This document shows, piece by piece, positions 20,293 to 30,209 of a DNA stretch of 64,000 nucleotides. The DNA comes from Pseudoalteromonas shioyasakiensis. GTDB lineage: Bacteria; Pseudomonadota; Gammaproteobacteria; Enterobacterales; Alteromonadaceae. The position numbers were made by a program, and so were the translations under genes. Position 1 is the first letter of the stretch. Each line of letters begins with the position of its first letter. The stretch lies in contig NZ_CP077770.1 in the NCBI RefSeq assembly GCF_019134595.1, positions 1,756,001 to 1,820,000 of the forward strand. Direction: 5' to 3'. Under the pieces are notes generated by a model. That model was not told the DNA's origin. It did no database searches and saw only the letters and a program-made list of their open reading frames with translations.

Positions 20293-20419
20293 GCGCCTTT
20301 GGTCTAACTGGGGTTTTCATGTGGAGCCTTGGGATTTATACTAAGTGCGCAATTTGGGATAGCTGTTTATTTTGCATAAATATTCAGCTCTTTTAGTATA
20401 AAAAATTGGATAAAGCATC

Positions 20420-21586
20420 ATGAATTTGCATGAGTATCAGGCAAAACAACTTTTTGCCGAATATGGTTTACCAGTTTCTCAAGGTTTCGCTTGCGATACA
20501 CCTGAAGAAGCTGCAGCAGCTGCTGAGAAAATCGGCGGTGATATGTGGGTTGTTAAAACACAGGTTCACGCAGGTGGCCGTGGTAAAGCTGGCGGTGTTA
20601 AGCTAGTTAAAACAACTGACGAAGTTAAAGAGTTCGCTGCGAACTGGTTAGGTAAAAACTTAGTTACTTACCAAACAGACGAAAATGGTCAGCCAGTATC
20701 AAAAATTCTTGTTGAAAGCTGCACTGACATCGCTAACGAATTATACCTTGGCGCTGTAGTAGATCGTGCTTCTCGTAAAGTTGTTTTCATGGCATCTACT
20801 GAAGGTGGTGTTGAAATCGAGCAAGTTGCAGAAGAAACTCCAGAACTAATTCACAAAGCTGAGATCGACCCACTAGTTGGTCCTCAAGCTTACCAAGCTC
20901 GCGAGTTAGGTTTCAAACTAGGTTTAAACCCTACTCAAATGAAACAGTTCGTTAAGATCTTCATGGGTCTTGCTAACATGTTCAACGATTTCGATTTCGC
21001 ACTATTAGAAATCAACCCGCTAGTAATCACAGACGAAGGTAACCTTCACTGTCTAGACGGTAAAATCGGTGTAGATGGTAACGCGCTTTACCGTCAACCT
21101 AAAATCCGTGAAATGCACGATCCTTCACAAGAAGATGCGCGTGAAGCTCACGCAGCAAGCTTCGAGCTTAACTACGTTGCACTAGACGGTAACGTTGGTT
21201 GTATGGTTAACGGTGCAGGCCTAGCGATGGGTACTATGGACATCGTAAACCTACACGGTGGCAAGCCAGCTAACTTCCTAGATGTTGGTGGCGGTGCAAC
21301 TAAAGAGCGTGTATCTGAAGCATTCAAGATCATCTTATCTGACGACAACGTTAAAGCTGTTTTAGTTAACATCTTTGGTGGTATCGTTCGTTGTGACATG
21401 ATCGCAGAAGGTATCATCGGCGCAGTTAAAGAAGTGGGTGTAAACGTTCCTGTAGTAGTACGTCTAGAAGGTACTAACGCTGAACTTGGTCGTGAAGTAC
21501 TAGCTAGTTCTGACCTTAACATCATCGCTGCTGAATCACTAACAGACGCAGCTGAAAAAGTTGTTGCTGCTGCGGAGGGCAAATAA
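20420..21586 (+). CDS. sucC: Succinyl-CoA synthetase beta subunit SucC
   Basis: SucC with SucD makes succinate, CoA and ATP (or GTP) from succinyl-CoA. The 388 residues equal E. coli SucC and start with the ATP-grasp N-terminus [38 protein letters not shown] follows. The C-terminal CoA-ligase-like domain has [22 protein letters not shown] and [16 protein letters not shown]. The stop shares one base with the ATG of sucD (TAATG). Confidence 0.97.
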   Translation: MNLHEYQAKQLFAEYGLPVSQGFACDTPEEAAAAAEKIGGDMWVVKTQVHAGGRGKAGGVKLVKTTDEVKEFAANWLGKNLVTYQTDENGQPVSKILVESCTDIANELYLGAVVDRASRKVVFMASTEGGVEIEQVAEETPELIHKAEIDPLVGPQAYQARELGFKLGLNPTQMKQFVKIFMGLANMFNDFDFALLEINPLVITDEGNLHCLDGKIGVDGNALYRQPKIREMHDPSQEDAREAHAASFELNYVALDGNVGCMVNGAGLAMGTMDIVNLHGGKPANFLDVGGGATKERVSEAFKIILSDDNVKAVLVNIFGGIVRCDMIAEGIIGAVKEVGVNVPVVVRLEGTNAELGREVLASSDLNIIAAESLTDAAEKVVAAAEGK

Positions 21587-22458
21587 TGTCTGTATTAATC
21601 AATAAAGATACAAAAGTTATCTGTCAAGGTTTCACAGGTGGCCAAGGTACTTTCCACTCTGAGCAAGCGCTTGAGTACGGTACACAAATGGTTGGTGGTG
21701 TAAGCCCAGGTAAAGGCGGTCAAACGCACCTTGGTCTTCCAGTATTCAACACTGTTCGTGACGCTGTTGAAGCAACTGGCGCAACTGCATCAGTTATCTA
21801 CGTACCAGCACCTTTCTGTAAAGATGCAATCTTAGAAGCTATCAATGCTGGCATTGAGCTAATCGTTTGTATCACTGAAGGTATCCCAACACTAGACATG
21901 GTTGACGTTAAAGTTAAGCTTGATGAAACTGGTGTTCGTATGATCGGTCCTAACTGCCCAGGTGTTATCACTCCGGGTGAAACTAAGATCGGTATCATGC
22001 CTGGTCACATCCACAAGCCTGGTAAAGTAGGTATCGTATCGCGTTCTGGTACTTTAACTTACGAAGCGGTTAAGCAAACTACTGACGCTGGTTTCGGCCA
22101 ATCAACATGTGTTGGTATCGGTGGTGACCCAATCCCTGGCACTAACTTCATCGACGTTTTAGAAATGTTCGAAAAAGACGAGCAAACTGAAGCTATCGTT
22201 ATGATCGGTGAAATCGGTGGTACTGCAGAAGAAGAAGCTGCAGAATACATCAAGCACAACGTGACTAAACCTGTTGTTTCTTACATTGCGGGTGTTACTG
22301 CACCTCCAGGTAAGCGTATGGGTCACGCTGGTGCAATCATCGCAGGTGGTAAAGGTACTGCTGATGAGAAATTTGCTGCATTAGAAGCTGCTGGCGTAAA
22401 AACTGTACGTTCACTAGCTGACATCGGTAATGCACTTAAAGAGAAAACAGGCTGGTAA
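21586..22458 (+). CDS. sucD: Succinyl-CoA synthetase alpha subunit SucD
   Basis: SucD binds CoA in an N-terminal Rossmann fold and carries the phosphohistidine intermediate. The 290 residues include [19 protein letters not shown] and the strictly conserved [12 protein letters not shown]. The active-site histidine is about H247 in [15 protein letters not shown]. Length matches E. coli SucD (289). It is translationally coupled to sucC by a one-base overlap and followed by a strong terminator. Confidence 0.97.
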   Translation: MSVLINKDTKVICQGFTGGQGTFHSEQALEYGTQMVGGVSPGKGGQTHLGLPVFNTVRDAVEATGATASVIYVPAPFCKDAILEAINAGIELIVCITEGIPTLDMVDVKVKLDETGVRMIGPNCPGVITPGETKIGIMPGHIHKPGKVGIVSRSGTLTYEAVKQTTDAGFGQSTCVGIGGDPIPGTNFIDVLEMFEKDEQTEAIVMIGEIGGTAEEEAAEYIKHNVTKPVVSYIAGVTAPPGKRMGHAGAIIAGGKGTADEKFAALEAAGVKTVRSLADIGNALKEKTGW

Positions 22459-22474
22459 TCAGCTCTAATCTCTT

Positions 22475-22504
22475 AAAAAAGGCTCGCTTATGCGGGCCTT
22501 TTTT
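22475..22504 (+). terminator. Intrinsic terminator after sucD
   Basis: Arms AAAAAAGGCTCGC and GCGGGCCTTTTTT with one T:G wobble and a TTAT loop end in a T-run, 17 bases after the sucD stop. Confidence 0.9.
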
Positions 22505-22549
22505 GTATCTAACATTTTTTGTTCCCTACAAAAAATTCCAATCATAAAT

Positions 22550-22588
22550 TAAGAATAATAATGCTTTATTTGTGAATATAAATTCTCT
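22550..22588 (+). promoter_or_regulatory. Tandem ARG boxes (ArgR operator) upstream of argA
   Basis: TGAATATAAATTCT at 22573-22586 matches the E. coli ARG box core TGAATwwwwATTCA at 13 of 14 positions. Three bases upstream, 22550-22567 contains a weaker box, AGAATAATAATGCT at its centre. The 21-base centre spacing is the one used by hexameric ArgR. The pair lies 63 bases before the argA start, so arginine-dependent repression is likely. Confidence 0.75.
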
Positions 22589-22650
22589 ACACTTGTGGCT
22601 TGTATATCTGTTTTTATTAAAACACTCGACTTTAATAAGGTAAATATTAC

Positions 22651-23991
22651 GTGCGTACCACAGAATTGGTAGATGGATTTCGCCAGTCAACCCCATACGT
22701 TAATGCTCACCGCGGTAAAACATTCGTTGTTATGCTTGGCGGAGAGGCGATCGATCAGTCTGGTTGTCGCAGCATCATCAACGATGTCGCGCTATTAACT
22801 AGTCTTGGTATTAAGATTGTTTTAGTGTTTGGTGCTCGCCCACAGTTTAACGCAGCACTTGAACAAGTTGGCATAACTAGTCAGTTTCATAATGAAATAC
22901 GGGTAACTGATAATGCAACATTTGATGTAATTAAGAAAGTTGCGGGTGCAATGCAGTTTGATATAACCGCGCGTTTATCTACGTCTTTAAGTAGCACACC
23001 TATGTCTGGCTCATTTTTAAATGTGGTGAGTGGCAACTTTGTTATTGCTCAGCCTTTAGGTGTCGATGAAGGTGTTGACTATCATCATTCAGGTAGAGTG
23101 AGACGTATCGATGTTGCCGGTATTCGCCACCAGTTAGATAACAACGGAATTGTTCTGCTTGGGCCAATAGCGGCTTCTGTTACAGGTGAAAGCTTTAACT
23201 TAACTGCTGAAGAAATTGCTACGCAAGTAGCTCTTAAACTACGCGCTGATAAAATGCTTGGGTTCTGTAAAGAAGCCGGTATTTTGGATGAAAATGGTGA
23301 GGCGATTGCAGAGTTAATGCCAAATGAAGCTGAGCAGCTACTAGTAAACTATCGCAAGCAACCAGATTCATGTGTAAGCGCAACCGTATTCTTACAAGCT
23401 GCAATTGATGCGTGTCGAGGTGGCGTACATCGTTGTCATCTTGTTAGTTACAAAGAAGACGGCGCCTTATTACAAGAGTTGTTCTCGTTAGATGGTATTG
23501 GTACACAAATCGCTCCGCAAAGCTCTGAGCAATTACGAAGTGCAAGTATTGCTGATATTACCGGAATCATTAACCTTATTAGACCGCTTGAACAGCAAGG
23601 CTATTTGGTGCGCCGTTCACGTGAACAGCTAGAAATCGAAATTGAACAATTTACGGTTATTGAGCGTGATGGTCTTATTATAGCCTGTGCGGCTTTGTAT
23701 CCGTTTGCAGATGAACAGGTAGGTGAATTTGCAAGTTTGGCTGTTCATCCTCAGTACCGAGATGCTGATCGCGGCAGTTATCTACTAAGGTTTATTATTA
23801 ATAAGGCTAAACGTGCAGGTTATTCACATTTATTTGCTCTCACCACACGCAGCATTCACTGGTTTTTAGAGCAAAGTTTTGAAATAGTGACAGTTGATGA
23901 GCTACCTGCGAAGAAAAAAGCGCTTTATAACCATGAGCGCCGCTCAAAAGTATTGCGTCTAGATTTAACTAAGCTCAGTAATAAGAGGTGA
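22651..23991 (+). CDS. argA: Amino-acid N-acetyltransferase ArgA
   Basis: ArgA makes N-acetylglutamate from glutamate and acetyl-CoA, the first step of arginine synthesis. The 446-residue protein has the ArgA two-domain layout. An amino-acid-kinase-like domain spans about residues 1-290 (KTFVVMLGGEAIDQSG near residue 24). A C-terminal GNAT domain has FASLAVHPQYRDADRGSYLL near residue 365. The kinase-like domain usually provides arginine feedback binding. The start is GTG with TAAGG upstream. Tandem ARG boxes precede the gene, supporting a biosynthetic rather than degradative role. The stop codon lies inside a ten-base-arm hairpin. Confidence 0.95.
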   Translation: MRTTELVDGFRQSTPYVNAHRGKTFVVMLGGEAIDQSGCRSIINDVALLTSLGIKIVLVFGARPQFNAALEQVGITSQFHNEIRVTDNATFDVIKKVAGAMQFDITARLSTSLSSTPMSGSFLNVVSGNFVIAQPLGVDEGVDYHHSGRVRRIDVAGIRHQLDNNGIVLLGPIAASVTGESFNLTAEEIATQVALKLRADKMLGFCKEAGILDENGEAIAELMPNEAEQLLVNYRKQPDSCVSATVFLQAAIDACRGGVHRCHLVSYKEDGALLQELFSLDGIGTQIAPQSSEQLRSASIADITGIINLIRPLEQQGYLVRRSREQLEIEIEQFTVIERDGLIIACAALYPFADEQVGEFASLAVHPQYRDADRGSYLLRFIINKAKRAGYSHLFALTTRSIHWFLEQSFEIVTVDELPAKKKALYNHERRSKVLRLDLTKLSNKR

Positions 23992-24007
23992 CGCATTCGT
24001 CACCTCT
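23984..24007 (+). terminator. Hairpin over the argA stop codon
   Basis: Ten-base arms AGAGGTGACG and CGTCACCTCT around CATT include the argA TGA. No T-run follows, so it may stabilise the 3' end or act as a weak terminator rather than a canonical one. Confidence 0.5.
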
Positions 24008-24009
24008 AA

Positions 24010-24065
24010 TATACCCAAACCACCCCAAGGTGCGAGTTTCTGCATCTTGAGGGGGCTTGGTTATA
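24010..24065. repeat. REP-like imperfect palindrome
   Basis: TATACCCAAACCACCCCAAG and CTTGAGGGGGCTTGGTTATA are near-complementary arms (about three mismatches or wobbles in the central 15) around a 16-base middle. The element sits between convergent argA and the 356-residue gene. Its form resembles dispersed intergenic palindromes of Alteromonadales, but only one copy was noticed here. Confidence 0.55.
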
Positions 24066-24068
24066 CTC

Positions 24069-25139
24069 TTAATATTGATAGTTAATGTGCTGATAAAAAC
24101 GCACGCGTAAATCTTGGCGAGTTGGATTAAAGGCCAGCTCGTCAGTAACTTCATTTATCGCACTTTGCACTTGATTCATGAACTTACCATAACCAATGTC
24201 ATGCTTGTCTTTATCGGCTGCCGCAATCACAAAATGTAAAGAATCTACAAGTTGATTTGCATCCCAGTACTGTTGTAATTGCACTTGTTCAGAGCTGCAA
24301 TCAAAGGTTAACTTTTGCAGTTCAGTGTTACTTTGTGCGTTATCAATATTACTATTACGAACAATAGGGCGGGTACCGTTAGCGATAAAAGCACCGAGTG
24401 TTAAGCCGCGTTTATCACATGCACGTTTGAACGCATCAAAGATGTATTGATAAAACTGCGTATAATTCTCTTCGTTCAACATATGCTGAAATTGCGTTTT
24501 AATGGCGCGGGTAACAGGAATCGAAAACCCTGCATACGTCATTTCACTGTGTTCATTTGGTAAATGACATTGGCGAGACTGGTAACGAGGATATAAGCTA
24601 CGTAATTTATAGCCATAACTTTCTTTGTGACCTTTTGCTTTAGCAAATAAATCATAAGTTAGGTGTTGGTGGTCACGAATTTTAAGAGGTGGTTGGCCGC
24701 TTAGTAGCTTTTCTTGTAGTGAGTTGATCACTCTTTGCACATTATGATGAAAACTCGCCGCATGAGCGCGAATATCTTCACCGGTCGCTAAGAATAATAA
24801 ACGAATTTTTTTGCATTTTTGCTCACCATCGGCAAATACATTATGTGCTTCATGATATTGTGGGTTATAGAAAAACAAAATCTGCTTAGCGGTTTCTAAA
24901 CTGTATGCCTCATCATGGTAACGAACCACGGGTAATTTATCGTTCGCGATTAGGTGTACATTATGTAATTCATATTCATCACATAGTGCAAATAACTCCC
25001 TTGCAAGACGCTTATAAGCACAGCTCACATTGGTGAACTGGGCAAAAAACTCATCAGTAGGTTTAAATTCAACTAACACATACTGGTTTGCACGTGCTGA
25101 GCTTGGAATATAGACTCGATGTTGATTGAGCGAAGCCAT
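24069..25139 (-). CDS. Uncharacterised protein, possibly DUF3083 family
   Basis: A 356-residue soluble-looking protein with no signal peptide, no clear membrane segment and no catalytic motif that I recognise. It is rich in aromatic residues and histidines (HRVYIPSSARANQYVLVEF at the start, TRQDLRVRFYQHINYQY at the end). Both termini look conserved in style, and codon use matches the neighbouring core genes, so it is very likely real. From memory, length and occurrence in Alteromonadales suggest the DUF3083 family; this is a tentative match only. It is transcribed away from glnS and converges on argA, with the REP-like palindrome between them. Confidence 0.6.
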   Translation of the reverse strand: MASLNQHRVYIPSSARANQYVLVEFKPTDEFFAQFTNVSCAYKRLARELFALCDEYELHNVHLIANDKLPVVRYHDEAYSLETAKQILFFYNPQYHEAHNVFADGEQKCKKIRLLFLATGEDIRAHAASFHHNVQRVINSLQEKLLSGQPPLKIRDHQHLTYDLFAKAKGHKESYGYKLRSLYPRYQSRQCHLPNEHSEMTYAGFSIPVTRAIKTQFQHMLNEENYTQFYQYIFDAFKRACDKRGLTLGAFIANGTRPIVRNSNIDNAQSNTELQKLTFDCSSEQVQLQQYWDANQLVDSLHFVIAAADKDKHDIGYGKFMNQVQSAINEVTDELAFNPTRQDLRVRFYQHINYQY

Positions 25140-25367
25140 CTTTTTTCCTTATTGGTAGTGAAACTGACGGCACTATATCGCTAGTCAATGATCATTTTAT
25201 TGCGTTAGAACAATTTTTTTACCGATTTTGTCGAGTCTGTGAACTATGTATTCAACAATCGACGTAATATCTTCAATAAACATGATGCAACCACTGTATG
25301 TTAGGGTTTGTTTTTGTAATAATGCATTAGTTTTGTCACCATGCAATATTCAGAGGATTATGCTCCT

Positions 25368-27035
25368 ATGGCGGAAATTGAGAATCGCCCAAGTAACTTT
25401 ATTAGAACGCGTATCGACGAAGATCTAGCAAGCGGTAAGCATGCGGCTACACACACGCGTTTTCCACCAGAACCAAACGGTTTTTTACACATTGGTCATG
25501 CAAAGTCTATTTGTTTGAATTTTGGTATCGCCCAAGATTATCAAGGTCTTTGTAACTTACGTTTTGATGATACGAATCCAGAAAAAGAAGACATTAACTA
25601 CGTAAATTCGATTAAAGAAGATGTGCAGTGGCTAGGTTTCCAGTGGGATGGTGAAATTAAATATTCATCTAACTATTTCGATGCGTTATATGGCTATGCT
25701 GTTGAGCTTATCGAAAAAGGCCTAGCATATGTGTGTTTCTTATCGCCAGATCAAGCCCGTGAATACCGTGGCACTTTAAAAGAGCCAGGTAAAAACAGCC
25801 CATACCGTGATACGCCAGTTGAAGAAAACCTAGCGTTATTTGAAAAAATGCGTAATGGCGAATTCAAAGAAGGTGAGTGTGTACTGCGTGCTAAAATCGA
25901 TATGGCAAGCTCATTCATGGTACTGCGTGATCCAATTATTTACCGTGTACGTTTTGCTCATCACCACCAAACAGGTGACAAGTGGTGCATTTACCCAATG
26001 TACGACTTCACGCACTGTATTTCAGATGCGCTAGAAGACATTACACATTCATTATGTACGCTTGAGTTCCAAGATAACCGTCGTTTATACGATTGGGTAT
26101 TAGATAACATCAGCCTTGAGTGTCATCCGCAACAAATCGAGTTCTCACGATTAAATCTTGAGTACACCATTATGTCTAAGCGTAAATTAAACGACTTAGT
26201 GGTTAATGGTCATGTTGAAGGCTGGGACGACCCGCGTATGCCAACGATTGCTGGTCTACGTCGTCGTGGTTATACACCGGCATCAGTGCGTGAGTTTTGT
26301 TCTCGTATCGGTATCACTAAACAAGAGAACATGGTTGAAATGGGTATGCTAGAAGCATGTATCCGTGAAGATCTAAATGAGCATGCACCGCGTGCAATGG
26401 CTGTTCTTGATCCTGTGAAGATTGTTATCGAAAACTATGACGCAGATAAAGTAGAGACGTTATCTGTGGCTAATCACCCGAATAAAGAAGAGATGGGTCG
26501 CCGTGACGTACCTTTCACTCGTGAGATTTATATTGAGCGTGAAGACTTCCGTGAAGAAGCAAATAACAAGTTTAAGCGTTTAGTTCTTGATAAAGAAGTG
26601 CGTTTACGTGGTGCGTATGTCATTAAAGCTGAGCGCGTTGAAAAAGACGAAAACGGCGAAATTACTACTATTTTCTGCTCTTACGATCCTGAAACTCTAG
26701 GTAAAAACCCAAGTGATGGTCGTAAGGTTAAAGGTGTAATTCACTGGGTATCAGCAAGTGAATCTATCACAGCTGAAGTTCGTTTATACGACCGTTTATT
26801 TAACGTACCAAACCCAGCTGCAGCAGAAGACTTTAACGCAACACTAAACCCTGAATCACTCGTGGTCCTTGAAAATGCGAAAGTTGAGCCGTCACTTGCA
26901 AATGCACAAGCAGAGCAGGGCTTCCAGTTTGAACGTACAGGTTACTTCTGTCGTGATAGCAAAGCAGAAACATTAGTATTCAATCAGACTGTGGGTCTTC
27001 GTGATTCATGGGCGAAGATTGAACAAAAGGGCTAA
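25368..27035 (+). CDS. glnS: Glutaminyl-tRNA synthetase
   Basis: GlnRS charges tRNA-Gln with glutamine. The 555-residue form from the ATG at 25368 is chosen because [20 protein letters not shown] aligns with the usual N-terminus, AGAGGA lies ten bases upstream and E. coli GlnS has 554 residues. An in-frame ATG at 25341 would add nine residues. The class I signature HIGH appears in [16 protein letters not shown] near residue 40. The KMSKS-type motif appears as TIMSKRKL near residue 270. The C-terminal beta-barrel anticodon-binding domains are complete. Confidence 0.95.
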   Translation: MAEIENRPSNFIRTRIDEDLASGKHAATHTRFPPEPNGFLHIGHAKSICLNFGIAQDYQGLCNLRFDDTNPEKEDINYVNSIKEDVQWLGFQWDGEIKYSSNYFDALYGYAVELIEKGLAYVCFLSPDQAREYRGTLKEPGKNSPYRDTPVEENLALFEKMRNGEFKEGECVLRAKIDMASSFMVLRDPIIYRVRFAHHHQTGDKWCIYPMYDFTHCISDALEDITHSLCTLEFQDNRRLYDWVLDNISLECHPQQIEFSRLNLEYTIMSKRKLNDLVVNGHVEGWDDPRMPTIAGLRRRGYTPASVREFCSRIGITKQENMVEMGMLEACIREDLNEHAPRAMAVLDPVKIVIENYDADKVETLSVANHPNKEEMGRRDVPFTREIYIEREDFREEANNKFKRLVLDKEVRLRGAYVIKAERVEKDENGEITTIFCSYDPETLGKNPSDGRKVKGVIHWVSASESITAEVRLYDRLFNVPNPAAAEDFNATLNPESLVVLENAKVEPSLANAQAEQGFQFERTGYFCRDSKAETLVFNQTVGLRDSWAKIEQKG

Positions 27036-27065
27036 TACCTAATTTATTAAGTTTCTAAGCTTAAT

Positions 27066-27102
27066 AAAAACCCTTTCACTTTAAAAGTGAAAGGGTTTTT
27101 TT
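27066..27102. terminator. Bidirectional terminator between glnS and the TonB receptor
   Basis: AAAAACCCTTTCACTT pairs with AAGTGAAAGGGTTTTT. T-runs on both strands allow it to serve the convergent glnS and receptor genes. Confidence 0.9.
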
Positions 27103-27119
27103 ATAACTATTAAAAGTGA

Positions 27120-29531
27120 TTAGAAATAACCGCGAATACCCAAGCTAAAGTTACGACCAGGTAGTGGTGCTTTTTCTTTAATGAATGAACTGTGTACGAA
27201 ACCAAGTTCATCGGTTAAGTTATCAACATTGATATAAAGCTGTGTATCAACAGGACCTAGGTCAAGTTGGTAGTTAGCTGATGCATCAAACAGGGTATAA
27301 CCGTCAGTTTTTGTCTCGTAAGCAGTAACGTCAGACTGCTCAAAATAATGAGTACCGGTTAGGCTAAACTTCCAATCAGACACTGTGTACTGTAATTCAG
27401 AACCCAGTTTATTAGCAGGGATACGCGGTAAGTAACCTTCATCATCTTTTAGCTTAGCCGTTGTTGAATCACCAAATACTTTAACTAGCGCACTTGGCGT
27501 CACTTGATAATGTACGTCAAATTCAATACCGTATAATTTCGCATCTTTACTTGTGAATTGGTAAACCGCCATTGCATCTGCATCAGCTGCTGATTCTAGG
27601 CCATGCTCTTCATCAAAAACTAACCCGGTATTTTGCTGGTAATAGTAGTTTTCAATGTCGTTATAGAAGAAGTTAACTGTGTAACCAAAGTCACCAATAA
27701 AACGACGGAAACTTAAATCAAAGTTCGTTGCAGTTTCTTGCTTGATATCTTCTGGCTCAAAATGAATTTCGCCATCTTCAATATGATAACCAAGGCCTAG
27801 CTCATAAGTACCTGTTGCGATATGAATACCGTTTGATAATAATTCAGCACTTAGCGGCGCACGTTCTGAACGTGATACACTCAGAGCAACACTTTGACCT
27901 TCTTGATATTGCCAAATTGCACCTGCAGATAAGCTTAGATTTGTGAAATCTTCACTGTAGTTGATGATTTCTGCTTCTTCTTCATGGTGCTCTTCTTCCT
28001 CTTCATGATCATGATGATGCTCAGCCATGCTTACAGCAGAATCGATTTGATAATCTTCAAGGCGTGCACCTAGCTCAACGGTCACATCACCAAACTGGCG
28101 CTCTTCAAGAACGAATAACGCGTTTGTTTTAGTAACACTTGCTGGCGTAAAGGCTTCTTCACCATCTGCATCATAGTCAGACTCAGTGTAGTGATAACCA
28201 GCCATACCGTGCCAAAGGCCTAACTTGTGCTCAACGGTTGCACGTGCTTCGGTTGTTTTGTTTGTAAACACGGTGCCCACTGCACCATCTTCAATTTCAG
28301 CGTGCTTGTAGTCTGTGTAGCCAACGCGTAGTGAGATATTTTCAATCCAGTTATCATGAAGTGCATAGCTCATGTAACCTTGCCAGCGGTCTTGCTCTAG
28401 CTGTGCAAATACTGATTCTTCATGCTCTTCTTCACCTTCGTGTTCATCATGATGCTCACCTTCTCCATGCTCTGCATGGTGATGGTGTTCATGGGCAGGA
28501 ATACCGTAATCAGTTTCGATGCGACCGTAAGACACACCAAGAGTTAGGTGTTCACCAACATAACTAGTACCGAAGTTGACGGTTTGGCTATCAATAAAGG
28601 TATTTTCTACGCTGTTAGCTGTTTCGTGTTCTTCATGCTCTTCACCTTCATGCTCCTCGTGCTCTTCATGTTCCTCAGGAAGCTCAAAGTTTGGTGTGTC
28701 GTAATCGTGACCTTTACGCTTTGTACCGTCAAAATGGAAGTTGAAACCATCATTACCGGTTTCAAGTTTTGCAGCATAGGTGTTGGTATTTGATACTGTA
28801 TCGTGTGTGTAGTGTGCAGCACCAGTTAAAGTGTCAATGTTGTCAGTAGGAATACGGTTATCAACAACGTTCACCACACCACCGATAGCGCCAGAGCCAT
28901 AAAGTAGGGTAGCAGGGCCACGAAGTACTTCAATTTGCTCTGCAGCTAGGCTGTCATTTGATGTTGCGTGGTCAGGGCCAATACGAGATGCATCACTGCT
29001 ATCAAGACCATTTTGGGTGATCTTCACACGCGGACCATCTAAACCGCGAATAATAGGGCTAGATGAAACAGGGCCAAAGTAGCTTGCATTAACGCCTGGT
29101 AAACCTTTTAGTGTTTCGCCTAATGTCGGTTTTGCTTTATCTTTTAGCTCATCACCGGCTAAAACATTCACTGGCGAAATCATTTCAAGACTATTTTTAT
29201 GAAGCGCTGATGCATAAACAACAACTGTTTCAACTGATGTTGGTGTAAGTGTAACAACAAAATTTTGGTCTTCACCATTAATAGCAATACGCTTATCGAT
29301 GAAATTGTTTTTACTGATATGAAGCTGACCTTTATTATCTACATCAATTTTAAACTGACCTTGCTTGTTTGTGACAACGCTTTGTGATTTACCGTGTACA
29401 TGAATTTCAGCATTGCTGATAGGTTGTTGGTTTTTATCTAATACTTGACCTGTGATCACAGCAGCCATTGTTGATTGAGAAAACAGCGCAGCGGCAACAG
29501 CACTAGAAAGAATTGAAACTTGTTTCATCAT
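27120..29531 (-). CDS. TonB-dependent outer-membrane receptor, probable zinc receptor (ZnuD-like)
   Basis: An 803-residue outer-membrane protein. A signal peptide ends near AAVITGQV. A carboxypeptidase-regulatory-like domain at about residues 24-90 is followed by a plug domain (VNVLAGDELKDKAKPTLGETL; GGVVNVVDNRIP) and a beta-barrel ending in SLGIRGYF with the terminal aromatic residue. Three segments at about residues 285-305, 346-374 and 504-523 are extremely rich in His and Glu, a feature of zinc receptors such as ZnuD. Two Zur-type palindromes lie upstream. Zinc uptake is an inference from these two facts; another metal or a metal-chelate is possible. It stands alone, divergent from the YaeQ-family gene. 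Confidence 0.85.
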   Translation of the reverse strand: MMKQVSILSSAVAAALFSQSTMAAVITGQVLDKNQQPISNAEIHVHGKSQSVVTNKQGQFKIDVDNKGQLHISKNNFIDKRIAINGEDQNFVVTLTPTSVETVVVYASALHKNSLEMISPVNVLAGDELKDKAKPTLGETLKGLPGVNASYFGPVSSSPIIRGLDGPRVKITQNGLDSSDASRIGPDHATSNDSLAAEQIEVLRGPATLLYGSGAIGGVVNVVDNRIPTDNIDTLTGAAHYTHDTVSNTNTYAAKLETGNDGFNFHFDGTKRKGHDYDTPNFELPEEHEEHEEHEGEEHEEHETANSVENTFIDSQTVNFGTSYVGEHLTLGVSYGRIETDYGIPAHEHHHHAEHGEGEHHDEHEGEEEHEESVFAQLEQDRWQGYMSYALHDNWIENISLRVGYTDYKHAEIEDGAVGTVFTNKTTEARATVEHKLGLWHGMAGYHYTESDYDADGEEAFTPASVTKTNALFVLEERQFGDVTVELGARLEDYQIDSAVSMAEHHHDHEEEEEHHEEEAEIINYSEDFTNLSLSAGAIWQYQEGQSVALSVSRSERAPLSAELLSNGIHIATGTYELGLGYHIEDGEIHFEPEDIKQETATNFDLSFRRFIGDFGYTVNFFYNDIENYYYQQNTGLVFDEEHGLESAADADAMAVYQFTSKDAKLYGIEFDVHYQVTPSALVKVFGDSTTAKLKDDEGYLPRIPANKLGSELQYTVSDWKFSLTGTHYFEQSDVTAYETKTDGYTLFDASANYQLDLGPVDTQLYINVDNLTDELGFVHSSFIKEKAPLPGRNFSLGIRGYF

Positions 29532-29560
29532 TACTACTTCTAAGTTTGTTGTTGAGTGTT

Positions 29561-29577
29561 GCGTTATATTATAACGC
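29561..29577. promoter_or_regulatory. Zur-type box 1
   Basis: GCGTTATATTATAACGC is a perfect 17-base palindrome containing GTTATAnTATAAC, the core of the gammaproteobacterial Zur operator. It ends 30 bases from the receptor start. Confidence 0.8.
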
Positions 29578-29599
29578 TGAAAATATTAATCGCAATAAC

Positions 29600-29612
29600 G
29601 TTATACTATAAC
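29600..29612. promoter_or_regulatory. Zur-type box 2
   Basis: GTTATACTATAAC matches the same GTTATAnTATAAC core exactly, 37 bases centre to centre from box 1. It lies closer to the YaeQ-family gene, so it may control one or both divergent genes. Confidence 0.75.
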
Positions 29613-29681
29613 TTTACCTGAAGTCGCGATTTTATCACCATACACTATACTTAGACTGTTACAGTGAGATGGCCAAATCTT

Positions 29682-30209
29682 ATGTCTGATAAAAATAGGG
29701 TATTTAAAGCAAATTTTACCATTGCTGATTTAAGAGAGCACCGCAATCACAAAGAAGTGTTCACCACTGCTTGTGACCGTCGTGAAAGCTATCAACATTT
29801 TGTCCTCAAGCTTTTAAGTTATTGCTTATTTTCACACAATGAAACAGCGATATTGAATACAAGGTTTAATCATGCTGAACCGGATGTGTCAATAAAAGCG
29901 CTTGATGACCATTATCAAACTTGGCTTGCTGTTGACCAACCGGATATCTTACAACTCAACAAAATCGCAAAGCGGGTTGATGAACTATGGGTCGTGACAA
30001 CCTTAAATAACGATTGGCTTAAAGAAAATGAACACCAATTAGAGCTTATCAATAATGGTCATTTAATTGCGTTTGATGACAACTTCATTGACCAGTTAGC
30101 GAGTCATCTCACTAAAAATCTACAGTGGGATGTTACGATTGATCAGCAAATGGTGAGTGTGTCAGATAAAGAAAACTTCTACCAAACGAGCGAGCTTGTT
30201 TGGCATTAA
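29682..30209 (+). CDS. YaeQ family protein
   Basis: A 175-residue protein resembling YaeQ across its length: KANFTIADL at the start, a helical YQHFVLKLLSYCLF segment, EPDVSIKALDDHYQTWLAVDQPD, and RVDELWVVTTLNNDW. YaeQ proteins adopt a PD-(D/E)XK nuclease-like fold, but a defined activity is not established. The ATG at 29682 is preferred over a GTG at 29664 because the family start MSDKNRVFKANF follows directly. It converges on yfaE, overlapping its stop by four bases, and shares the Zur-box region with the receptor gene. Confidence 0.75.
   Translation: MSDKNRVFKANFTIADLREHRNHKEVFTTACDRRESYQHFVLKLLSYCLFSHNETAILNTRFNHAEPDVSIKALDDHYQTWLAVDQPDILQLNKIAKRVDELWVVTTLNNDWLKENEHQLELINNGHLIAFDDNFIDQLASHLTKNLQWDVTIDQQMVSVSDKENFYQTSELVWH

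Noticed and set aside
28331..28822. Frames antisense to and overlapping the His-rich part of the TonB receptor
   Set aside because: They arise from the repetitive CAT/GAA codons of the receptor and lack ribosome sites and independent support.
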